This document shows positions 34,458 to 42,011 of a stretch of DNA of 64,000 nucleotides, one piece after another. This DNA is from Allobaculum stercoricanis DSM 13633 (GTDB taxonomy: Bacteria > Bacillota_I > Bacilli_A > Erysipelotrichales > Erysipelotrichaceae), in NCBI RefSeq assembly GCF_000384195.1, contig NZ_KB913034.1, forward strand, positions 210,745 through 274,744. The letters run 5' to 3'. The first letter of the stretch is position 1. The number at the start of each line of letters is the position of its first letter. The translations under genes were made by a program, and so were the position numbers. The notes below the pieces were generated by a model. The model did no database searches. It was not told the origin of the DNA and was given only the letters and a program-made list of their open reading frames with translations.

Positions 34458-35111
34458 ATAATTTATGCCTCCAAAAACTTTCATAAGTTTTAATTTGCGG
34501 GATAATTGATGAATGAGGTTATATGTATACCCGATTCAAATTTAATTATTGTTGCATCTTCATCTTATCTTTATCAGTATTAAGAAGCAACAAAAACATT
34601 ATGCGAAATGATGTGATACCAAAGTGGAAACAGATCTTAAATCGCGAAAAAAAGCTTTATTTATCGATGTCATGATCTTTATACAATCTTTATATTTGCG
34701 TTTAACATTGTTTCTCTAGTGTTAGTGATTTTAGTCGCTTAAACGTTTGGATTGTGAAGAAATCTAAACGTTCATCACGAACAGCTCTAAGCATAGAGGG
34801 TATTTCTAAACATAAAATTAATTTTCCTAAAAAATAAATGGATATATTTCATTCAGATTCACAAAAATAGAAAATCTGTAAAACACGTGGTGTAAACCAA
34901 AAAGGTCACGCAGAAAAAGAGATAGAGCATTTAAGGTTGAGATCCATGAGAAATGCGTTATTTTAGTGTTCAAGAACGGTGAAATCACGTTTGAATGTAA
35001 GAAAGAATGAAAATATAACTTTCGACATGAAAAAAATGACTTAAATTCAGCAGTCAGACAGAAATTCATCTATAATCTAAATATATAAAACACCAGTTAA
35101 GGAGAATTATT
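34458..35111. other. Long intergenic region between spx and fic
   Basis: The 650 bases hold promoters for two divergent genes but no supported reading frame. A TATAAT at 35078-35083 may be the fic -10. Apart from the palindrome listed separately, nothing structured was seen. Confidence 0.4.
34741..34771. promoter_or_regulatory. Twelve-bp palindrome in the spx-fic gap
   Basis: AACGTTTGGATT and AATCTAAACGTT pair with one G-U over a seven-base gap. There is no T-run, so an operator is more likely than a terminator; it is about 285 bases from spx and 340 from fic. Confidence 0.35.
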
Positions 35112-35801
35112 ATGGATGCTAGAGAAGTATTAAAAACAAACCAAACTTATCGGGAAGATTTTATTACGCGCGCTATTTATAACTCCAATGCGATCGAAGG
35201 AAGTACATTAACTCGCAACGAAACTTACGCGCTCGTTTTTGATTCAAACCATTGTCCAATTAATGCAAATGCTAAAGAAATTCATCAAGCAATTAACCAT
35301 AAAAGAGCAATGAAATTAATGTTGGAACGTGTGTATAAGCATGAGCCATTAACAGAAGCTTATTTAATGAATATTAACGATCTCATCAACGAGAATATTT
35401 TATTTGGTGGTGCTTATCGTGAAGATCCAGCTATTGTTTCTGGATCAAGTAAGACTTTCCCTGGACCAGAAGAAATCGAAATGTTCTTAGAAAAGTTTAT
35501 TGCTGAATACAATGAACTTGTTGAAAAAGGATTTGATATGGAAGATGTCGCTAAGTTGCATATCGAGTTTGAAAATATTCACCCATTCTCAGATGGAAAT
35601 GGCCGTACAGGTCGTATTTTGGTTAACTCTATGTTAATTAGTGGCGGAAAAACGCCAATCTGCTTGCCTTTAGAATTACGAAACGATTACTACAAAATCT
35701 TAGAAACAAACAATGTAAAGGCATTAGCTGAAATTTTCAACGAACTTCAGGAAAAAGAAGAAGAACGTATGAATGATTTTATCGCTTTAGCAAAAGCGTA
35801 A
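35112..35801 (+). CDS. Fic-domain AMP-transferase with N-terminal inhibitory motif
   Basis: This 229-residue protein has a Fic domain that transfers AMP (or a related group) from a nucleotide to a target hydroxyl. The catalytic loop HPFSDGNGRTGR is intact (H157). The flap segment is FGGAYREDPAIVSGSS. The motif S25-N-A-I-E29-G30 matches the inhibitory SxxxE(G/N) helix, here inside the same chain before the core, as in class II Fic proteins; E29 would block the gamma-phosphate pocket. AAGGAG precedes ATG. It is a single gene with a terminator; no partner antitoxin is adjacent. The target is unknown. Confidence 0.9.
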   Translation: MDAREVLKTNQTYREDFITRAIYNSNAIEGSTLTRNETYALVFDSNHCPINANAKEIHQAINHKRAMKLMLERVYKHEPLTEAYLMNINDLINENILFGGAYREDPAIVSGSSKTFPGPEEIEMFLEKFIAEYNELVEKGFDMEDVAKLHIEFENIHPFSDGNGRTGRILVNSMLISGGKTPICLPLELRNDYYKILETNNVKALAEIFNELQEKEEERMNDFIALAKA

Positions 35802-35829
35802 TCGAAAATAAATAATAAGTTAGAACAAG

Positions 35830-35867
35830 AACCGACGTGCTCGAATTGATGAGTATGTCGGTTTTTT
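35830..35867 (+). terminator. Terminator of the fic gene
   Basis: AACCGAC...GTCGGTT with inner CTC/GAG pairing and six T residues. Confidence 0.88.
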
Positions 35868-35932
35868 GTCGATAACAAGGGATGGTGCGCAAGGATGATG
35901 CCGATAAAAAATGAAACTATCGGGTAGGAAAT

Positions 35933-35990
35933 AAAAAGTCTCCATAGAAGAGTTAGCACAATGTAGAAAAGTGCGAATTTCTATGGGGAC
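35933..35990 (-). terminator. Terminator of the lipoprotein gene
   Basis: On the minus strand GTCCCCATAGAA pairs with TTCTATGGAGAC (one G-U) and five T residues follow. Confidence 0.7.
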
Positions 35991-36026
35991 TAAAGCATGT
36001 TAAGTAAAAGAATATTTAGAAAATGA

Positions 36027-36914
36027 CTATGGTTTTAGCGTGATTGCTTGATTGACGAGATCTTCAGCAAGCCAGTCATCTTCATCAGATGCAGTTAATG
36101 TGAATTCAATTTGTTCAACATCACTGATTTTACTTTCTTCTAAAGAGCGATCAGACCAATGCATAGAACTAAATGCAGATTTTCCAGCCGGAACGGAGTT
36201 TGCATAGAAGGGGTCGATCATAAAGCCATTGATGGCAGCATCGTCGACGGAAAACATGATATTTTTATCGGTTTTATTTACAAAGTACAGATTTACGGTA
36301 TATCCAAATGTACCTTCTGGATCATATCCGGTAACGATTACGCTAACTTGGTCATTATCGACTAAAACAGTATCACTAGGTTGACTGTTGCGAACAAAAT
36401 GCGTTGCTTGTTCTTCGCCGTAAGGATAGATGTGGACGGTTTCTTTTGCGACAGGATCAGCTGCCCAATCGTCGTTGTCATAAACACGGAAAGTAATCTC
36501 GATATCAGTACAATCGCCAATTCCATTTTCCTTTAAAGTATGATCGGCAAAGTTGATCTCTTTCAATGCTTTTTTGCTGGGTGCGACTTCTGTAGCAAAT
36601 AATGGATTGGCACTAACACCATTTATTGCAGCGTTCTCAATAGAAAACATGTAGTTTTTATCTGCTGATTTGTTTTCTAGTTCTGCTTTCACGGTGTATC
36701 CCCAAATATTGTCGGGATCTAATTCGGTGAGTTTGATTGAGCAATATTCATTATCAATAGCTACGATTTCTGAAAAAGTACTTTTGGCTTCTGAAAGTTC
36801 TTTTTGTGATAAAGAAGACGATCCTTTAGAAGGTGTGGAAGGTTCGTGATTGGAACATGCGATGAGTGAAGCAGACATTCCAAGTGCAAAAAGTAGGGGC
36901 GTTAATTTTTTCAT
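36027..36914 (-). CDS. Lipoprotein with two tandem homologous domains
   Basis: This 295-residue surface lipoprotein has a lipobox at LIAC, giving a lipid-anchored Cys near residue 20. A Ser-rich linker follows. Two repeats of about 110 residues come next: domain 1 has WGYTVKAELENKS, MFSIENAAINGV and YDNDDWAADPVAKE; domain 2 has FGYTVNLYFVNKT, MFSVDDAAINGF and SDEDDWLAEDLVNQ. Each looks like an all-beta immunoglobulin-type domain; function is unknown. AAAGGAG precedes ATG. The leader contains a strong hairpin (36930-36970), and a possible operator overlaps the promoter. Confidence 0.85.
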   Translation of the reverse strand: MKKLTPLLFALGMSASLIACSNHEPSTPSKGSSSLSQKELSEAKSTFSEIVAIDNEYCSIKLTELDPDNIWGYTVKAELENKSADKNYMFSIENAAINGVSANPLFATEVAPSKKALKEINFADHTLKENGIGDCTDIEITFRVYDNDDWAADPVAKETVHIYPYGEEQATHFVRNSQPSDTVLVDNDQVSVIVTGYDPEGTFGYTVNLYFVNKTDKNIMFSVDDAAINGFMIDPFYANSVPAGKSAFSSMHWSDRSLEESKISDVEQIEFTLTASDEDDWLAEDLVNQAITLKP

Positions 36915-36929
36915 TTTTTTTCTCCTTTG

Positions 36930-36970
36930 TTGATCAATTGGGCATGATTAAAACACATGCCATAGATCAA
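36930..36970 (-). promoter_or_regulatory. Hairpin in the lipoprotein mRNA leader
   Basis: TTGATC...GGCATG pairs with CATGCC...GATCAA around a nine-base loop, ending just before the AAAGGAG ribosome site. It could protect the 5' end or affect translation. Confidence 0.5.
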
Positions 36971-37057
36971 TTGTGCGTTGTTGAATAGCCCCCTAAAACA
37001 AATCTCACAATAAATATTCTATGCATTATGTTTGATTTCAAGATGTACCCTAGAATG

Positions 37058-37096
37058 AGTATAACATCTTTTTTAAACGATAATGATAGCGTTTAA
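37058..37096 (-). promoter_or_regulatory. Putative promoter and operator of the lipoprotein gene
   Basis: Minus-strand extended -10 TGTTATACT (-10 hexamer 37058-37063). Overlapping the -35 position, TTAAACG-N10-CGTTTAA (37073-37096) forms a perfect seven-base dyad, enclosing GATAATGATA, which resembles half a Fur box. The regulator is unknown. The remaining 37097-37410 shows no gene. Confidence 0.4.
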
Positions 37097-37410
37097 CAAA
37101 TGATGAAAGGGCTTAAATCGCATTTAAAAAGAAAAAACGGTGAATTTTAACAATTGAAAAATATCTAAAAAAGAGATTGAAAAATACTTTTGGTCTGCGA
37201 ATTTTGGAAGGCAATCAAGAGTGATTTTGCGGATGTGTATGATTTCAGGCATAAACCAGGAAACGAATCCGAAAATAAAGTAAGATTCGCATGAAAAAGA
37301 GTAAAAATAGAGTAAAAAGGCTCAAAGGTTTAGTAAAATAGATACTGGCAGAACCTGATTCTGTAGAAGAGTCAGTCGAAAAAAAAGAGTTGAGAATTAA
37401 AGGAGAAGTT

Positions 37411-37869
37411 ATGTTAGAAATTGGAACGCTAGCTCCAGATTTTACGCTAATGGACCAAGATGGCAACCCTGTTACATTATCTGATTTTCGTAATCAGAAA
37501 GTCGTATTGTACTTCTATCCAAAAGACAATACGAGTGGATGTACAACACAAGCTTGTAGCTATCGCGACCATTATCCGCAGTTCATCGAAAAAGGAGCGA
37601 AAGTGATTGGTGTATCAAAAGATACAGTTCGATCACATGCTAACTTCAAAGCAAAATATGATTTGCCTTTTACATTATTGGCAGATCCAGAACGTGAAGT
37701 TCTTGCTTTGTATGATGTGCTAAAAGAAAAAACGATGTACGGCAAGAAGGCCATTGGCACAGTTCGAACAACGTATTTAATTGATGAAAACGGTGTGATT
37801 ATTCAAGCTTATGACAAAGTTAAAGCAGATTTAGATAGCGAAAATCTTTTAGCAGACTTAAGTGTTTAA
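37411..37869 (+). CDS. bcp: Thiol peroxidase of the Bcp/PrxQ type
   Basis: This 152-residue cytosolic peroxiredoxin reduces H2O2 and organic peroxides with thioredoxin as donor. The peroxidatic Cys is in YFYPKDNTSGCTTQAC; the second Cys five residues later is the resolving residue of the atypical two-Cys subgroup. The pattern FTLLADPEREVLALYDV and the conserved Arg in GTVRTTYLIDENG complete the family picture. ATG 37411 follows AAAGGAG by about six bases; an in-frame codon at 37390 lies upstream of it. It is followed by pfkA 162 bases on. Confidence 0.95.
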   Translation: MLEIGTLAPDFTLMDQDGNPVTLSDFRNQKVVLYFYPKDNTSGCTTQACSYRDHYPQFIEKGAKVIGVSKDTVRSHANFKAKYDLPFTLLADPEREVLALYDVLKEKTMYGKKAIGTVRTTYLIDENGVIIQAYDKVKADLDSENLLADLSV

Positions 37870-38031
37870 ACTTGATAAATTTTTGGCGAATTCTTTTATT
37901 GGGGAAATAGAGCAACCACGAAATGTGATAAAATAACAATGATTGTTTGTGTCACATTTGATCAATCGATCGAATCGAAATGATTGCTTTAAAAAACCAA
38001 AAATAATGACCAGAATTGGAGGAAGCAAAAG

Positions 38032-38994
38032 ATGATCAAAAGAATTGGAGTTTTGACTTCCGGTGGAGATTCTCCAGGGATGAACGCCGCTGTCCGTGCG
38101 ATCACTAAAATTGGGATTAATGCCGGACTAGAAGTATTCGGTATTTATAACGGGTATAAAGGAATGGTTGAAGGTTATATCGAACCTTTAACATCTGAAT
38201 CAGTTAGCGAAATTCTCACTCGAGGTGGGACAGTGCTTGGATCCGCTCGTTTACCTGAATTTAAAGACGAAGAAGTACGTAAAAAAGCGATTAAACAACT
38301 TCAAAAACGTGGAATTGAAGCTGTAATTGTGATTGGCGGAGATGGTTCTTATCGTGGCGCTTTGGAACTGACGCATATGGGCATTAACTGCATCGGTTTA
38401 CCAGGCACAATCGATAACGACATCACATGTACCGACTATACAATTGGCTTTATGACGGCACTAAACACGATTGTTGATGCAGTCGATAAGCTAAGAGATA
38501 CGTCCAACTCCCATCACCGTTGCTCAATTGTTGAGGTAATGGGAAACCGTTGTGGAGATTTGGCTTTATGGTCGGGTATCGCTTGTGGCGCGGAAATTAT
38601 CGTAACGAGTGAAAGTGGCTTCGACGAACAAGATGTTTTGGATCGTCTTCGTGATTTAGACCAGATTAAAAAGAAAAAACACGCGATCGTCATCATCTCC
38701 GAAAAGATCACTGACGTTCATCAATTTGCGAAGAGAGTTACTTTGAATACAGGTTTCTCTGGCAGAGCAACTGTTCTCGGTCACATCCAACGTGGTGGTT
38801 CTCCATGCCCATTCGATCGTATGTTAGCGAGCCAAATGGCTGAAAAGGCCATTGACCTTTTAATGCAAGGCATTGGTGGTCAATGTGTTGCGATTCGAAA
38901 CAACAAAATCACTTCATATCCAATTGAACGTGCACTTGTTACACCATCAGAATCAAAGAAACCGTTAACAAACTTATTTGAGCGAATTGGATAA
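38032..38994 (+). CDS. pfkA: 6-phosphofructokinase
   Basis: This 320-residue ATP-dependent enzyme phosphorylates fructose 6-phosphate, the committed step of glycolysis. Motifs are complete: GVLTSGGDSPGMNAAVRA and GGDGSYRGA for nucleotide binding, PGTIDNDI with the catalytic Asp, and GHIQRGGSPCPFDRMLA near the C-terminus. The Gly after GGD argues for ATP and not pyrophosphate use. GGAGGAAG precedes ATG. pyk follows after 66 bases with no terminator, so the two kinases are probably one transcript. Confidence 0.97.
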   Translation: MIKRIGVLTSGGDSPGMNAAVRAITKIGINAGLEVFGIYNGYKGMVEGYIEPLTSESVSEILTRGGTVLGSARLPEFKDEEVRKKAIKQLQKRGIEAVIVIGGDGSYRGALELTHMGINCIGLPGTIDNDITCTDYTIGFMTALNTIVDAVDKLRDTSNSHHRCSIVEVMGNRCGDLALWSGIACGAEIIVTSESGFDEQDVLDRLRDLDQIKKKKHAIVIISEKITDVHQFAKRVTLNTGFSGRATVLGHIQRGGSPCPFDRMLASQMAEKAIDLLMQGIGGQCVAIRNNKITSYPIERALVTPSESKKPLTNLFERIG

Positions 38995-39060
38995 AAAAGA
39001 TTTAAAAAAGCCCTGTAATCTTGATATAAATTTGACTGAATAAAATGAGGTAAGAAATAA

Positions 39061-40479
39061 ATGGACAAGAAAACGAAAGTTGTCTGCACGATTGGCCCAG
39101 CCAGTGAAGACAAAGAAATGATCGTAAAGTTAGTCAACGAAGGGATGAACATCTGTCGTTTAAACTTCTCCCATGGTGACTATGTAGAACAAGGAAACCG
39201 AATCACTCGTATTCGTGAAGTTTCCAAAGAACTTAAAAAACCAATCGGAATTATGTTGGACACTAAAGGACCAGAAATTCGTTTAGGCGAATTCGAAAAC
39301 GGTGGTGTTCAATTTGAAAAAGGTGACGAAGTAACAATCGTCAATGACCCAACTTTAAAAGGAACTCGTGAATCTTTCGCAGTAGTTGTTCCTGAAGTAT
39401 TCAACGACGTAAAAGTTGGCGACTACATTTTGATGGACGACGGAAAAATGCGTGTTAACATCACTTCTGTAGATGCTGGTAAATCTTTTAAAGGTATCGT
39501 TGCAAACCCACACTTCTTAAAATCTAAAAAAGGATGTAACTTACCAGGAATTATCCTGTCTATGCCATTCCTTTCTAAAAAAGACGAATCTGACTTACGC
39601 TTCGGTGCACAGAACGATATCGACTACGTTGCATTATCTTTCGTACGTCGTAAAGAAGACGTTCTTGCAGTTAAAGATATCTTAATTTCTGAAGGTAAAG
39701 ACGATATCCAAATCATCGCTAAAATCGAAAACCAAGAAGGTTTCGATAACTTACGCGACATTCTTGAAGTAGCTGATGGAATCATGGTTGCTCGTGGTGA
39801 CTTAGGTGTAAACGTATCTTTAGAATATGTACCAATTTACCAAAAACAAATGATCCGTATCGCAAACGAAATGGGTAAACCAGTAATCACTGCAACTCAC
39901 ATGCTCGAAAGTATGCAAGGAAACCCAAGACCTACACGTGCTGAAGCAAGTGACGTTGCTAATGCCATTATGGATGGTACAGATGCTGTCATGACTTCTG
40001 CTGAAACTGCAGCCGGAAGCTACCCAGCTGAAGCAGTTCGTACATTCACAAAAATTGCGAATGCAATTGAACCAATGATCGACTACAAAACTCGTCTTGC
40101 TGACGGTATTGCTTCTAGCAACCGCAACATGTCTGACTCCATCGCCATTTCTGCAGCTGAAACTGCTTTAGCAATGGATATCAAAGCAATCGTTGCATTC
40201 ACTCAATCTGGTTTAACTGCAAAACGTATGGCTAAATTCCGTCCAAAAGCTCCAATTATCGCTGTAACTTTTGACGAAAAAGTTCAACGTTCCCTGCTTC
40301 CAGTATTTGGTGTATTACCAGTAGTAACTGACGTGCAGAATACTCAACAAAACGATGTTCAACTCGCTCGTAACATTGCATTAAAAAATGGATTACGTCG
40401 TGGAGATAACATCCTTGTTGTTGCTGGATACCCAGTAGGTTCTGGATCAACAAACATGATGAAAATCGTGACTATTTAG
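39061..40479 (+). CDS. pyk: Pyruvate kinase
   Basis: This 472-residue enzyme makes pyruvate and ATP from phosphoenolpyruvate. Key parts: KVVCTIGPAS start, the RLNFSHG loop, LDTKGPEIR, KIENQEGFDN with the catalytic Lys, MVARGDLGVN, and TATHMLESM. It lacks the extra C-terminal PEP-utiliser-like domain present in Bacillus pyruvate kinase. GAGG precedes ATG. Codon use is distinctly biased to C-ending codons (AAC, TTC, GAC), as expected for a very highly expressed gene. It is second in the pfkA-pyk unit. Confidence 0.97.
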   Translation: MDKKTKVVCTIGPASEDKEMIVKLVNEGMNICRLNFSHGDYVEQGNRITRIREVSKELKKPIGIMLDTKGPEIRLGEFENGGVQFEKGDEVTIVNDPTLKGTRESFAVVVPEVFNDVKVGDYILMDDGKMRVNITSVDAGKSFKGIVANPHFLKSKKGCNLPGIILSMPFLSKKDESDLRFGAQNDIDYVALSFVRRKEDVLAVKDILISEGKDDIQIIAKIENQEGFDNLRDILEVADGIMVARGDLGVNVSLEYVPIYQKQMIRIANEMGKPVITATHMLESMQGNPRPTRAEASDVANAIMDGTDAVMTSAETAAGSYPAEAVRTFTKIANAIEPMIDYKTRLADGIASSNRNMSDSIAISAAETALAMDIKAIVAFTQSGLTAKRMAKFRPKAPIIAVTFDEKVQRSLLPVFGVLPVVTDVQNTQQNDVQLARNIALKNGLRRGDNILVVAGYPVGSGSTNMMKIVTI

Positions 40480-40503
40480 TTGAAATCACAAAATCAAATA
40501 ACC

Positions 40504-40539
40504 AAGCACCCTTGTCTTTGCACATCAGGGTGCTTTTTT
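40504..40539 (+). terminator. Terminator of pfkA-pyk
   Basis: AAGCACCCT / AGGGTGCTT stem followed by six T residues. Confidence 0.92.
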
Positions 40540-40558
40540 CTTGGCTATGTATAAATGT

Positions 40559-40587
40559 TTTACAAATGTGAGCATTCATGATATAAA
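40559..40587 (+). promoter_or_regulatory. Promoter of the fluoride riboswitch
   Basis: TTTACA, 17-base spacer, TATAAA. The expected start near 40594 coincides with the 5' end of the aptamer. Confidence 0.7.
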
Positions 40588-40592
40588 TTTTT

Positions 40593-40686
40593 CAGGGAAT
40601 GAAGTTCTCCCTAGGGAAACCTAAACCGCTAATTCAGCTGATGACTTCTACGATTGTTTTAATCGTGGAAAATCATCAGCTTTTTT
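40593..40686 (+). promoter_or_regulatory. Fluoride riboswitch (crcB motif) with terminator
   Basis: The aptamer core is visible: GGGAATGAAGTTCTCCC hairpin, AACCGCT, then AGCTGATGACTTCTAC, where GAAGT and ACTTC segments allow the fluoride pseudoknot. The last aptamer strand is also the left arm of a terminator: AGCTGATGACTTCTACGATT pairs with AATCGTGG...ATCATCAGCT, followed by six T residues (40681-40686). Fluoride binding would sequester that arm and allow read-through into the antiporter gene, the known ON-switch logic of this class. Confidence 0.9.
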
Positions 40687-40707
40687 CGTTCTAAGGAGGA
40701 AATTTAT

Positions 40708-41907
40708 ATGTTGACATCTTTGGCACTCATTTTTCTTGTGGGATTTGCGATGGCCTCCATTTTCCAAAAATTGAAATTGCCAAGAATTGTGGGGATGTTG
40801 CTTACCGGTATTTTGCTTGGCCCACATATGTTGAATTTATTGCAAGATTCGATTTTATCGATTTCTGGCGAACTAAGACAAATGGCCTTAATTGTGATTT
40901 TGATTAAGGCGGGACTTTCATTAAATTTAAACGATCTCAAAAAAGTTGGACGCCCAGCTGTGATGATGGCTTTTGTTCCAGCGACATTTGAACTTTTAGC
41001 TTTTGTGATCTTTGCGCCGATGATTTTAGGAATAAACCGAATCGATGCGGCAGTGATGGGCGCCGTTCTTGCTGCTGTTTCGCCAGCTGTCGTTGTTCCG
41101 CGAATGGTCATGTTGATGGAAGAAAAGTATGGGACAAAGAAAAGTATCCCGCAGATGATTTTGGCAGGAGCTTCTTGTGATGACATTTATGTCATTGTCC
41201 TATTTTCATCGTTTGTATCGATGGCACAAGGTGGCCAAGCAAATTGGGGTGATTTTTTGAATATACCGGTGTCGATTGTGCTTGGTGTTGCCTTAGGAGC
41301 AATTGTGGGTTATTTGTTGAGTCTCTTTTTTGAAATGGCTTATACGCATGGGCACTACATTCGAAATACGATGAAGGTGATTTTAATTTTGGCTATTTCT
41401 TTTGCGCTTATGGCGATCGAAACAGCGTTAAAACCAATTGTTTCTGTTTCTGGACTATTGGCGATTGTAAGCATGGCTTGTGTGTTGAAAATTAAAAGTC
41501 CAGTCATTGTCTCGTCGCGTCTATCAAATAAGTTTGGCAAGTTATGGATTGCTGCGGAAGTGATTTTATTTGTTCTAGTAGGGGCGACAATCGATATTCG
41601 CTATACATTGAATGCCGGTTTGACAGCAGTGTTGATGATTTTTGTCGCTTTAGTCATCCGTTCAATTGGGGTGTTCTTATGTCTTATCAAGACACCACTC
41701 AATGGGAAAGAACGCCTCTTTTGCATCATTGCCTATTTGCCTAAAGCAACAGTGCAAGCGGCAATCGGTTCTGTACCTTTGGCCATGGGCCTTCCTTGTG
41801 GTCAAATCGTTTTATCTGTTGCTGTTTTGGCTATTTTGATCACTGCTCCATTAGGCGCTTTGGGAATGGATCGAACGTATCGAATTTTATTAGAAAAAGA
41901 AGCATAA
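40708..41907 (+). CDS. Cation/proton antiporter under fluoride control
   Basis: This 399-residue inner-membrane protein has about 12 hydrophobic segments and belongs to the CPA (Na+/H+ exchanger) group. The core has GFAMASIFQKLKLPRIVGML, the discontinuous-helix region AAVSPAVVVPRMV, and the ion-site pair GASCDDIYVIVL (about 153-165). AAGGAGG precedes ATG. It sits 21 bases after the fluoride riboswitch terminator. Na+/H+ antiporter-like genes are an established class of fluoride riboswitch targets, so it probably helps cells survive fluoride; whether it moves fluoride or a coupled cation cannot be read from sequence. Confidence 0.9.
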   Translation: MLTSLALIFLVGFAMASIFQKLKLPRIVGMLLTGILLGPHMLNLLQDSILSISGELRQMALIVILIKAGLSLNLNDLKKVGRPAVMMAFVPATFELLAFVIFAPMILGINRIDAAVMGAVLAAVSPAVVVPRMVMLMEEKYGTKKSIPQMILAGASCDDIYVIVLFSSFVSMAQGGQANWGDFLNIPVSIVLGVALGAIVGYLLSLFFEMAYTHGHYIRNTMKVILILAISFALMAIETALKPIVSVSGLLAIVSMACVLKIKSPVIVSSRLSNKFGKLWIAAEVILFVLVGATIDIRYTLNAGLTAVLMIFVALVIRSIGVFLCLIKTPLNGKERLFCIIAYLPKATVQAAIGSVPLAMGLPCGQIVLSVAVLAILITAPLGALGMDRTYRILLEKEA

Positions 41908-41928
41908 TCTGCTTTTAACAAAGAAAAA

Positions 41929-41983
41929 GAAAAATCCCTAAATCGAGAACCCGGATGGCCGGTTCTATGATTTAGGGATTTTA
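41929..41983. terminator. Bidirectional terminator between antiporter and ABC operon
   Basis: AAAATCCCTAAATC / GATTTAGGGATTTT outer stem with an inner AGAACC/GGTTCT stem. Placed between converging genes. Confidence 0.93.
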
Positions 41984-42011
41984 TTGTTTGATATTAGGTA
42001 ATGATTAGTGA

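Noticed and set aside
34827..35069. 80-codon minus-strand frame in the spx-fic gap
   Set aside because: No ribosome site, composition of AT-rich noncoding DNA (many Phe, Leu, Ser), no family resemblance.
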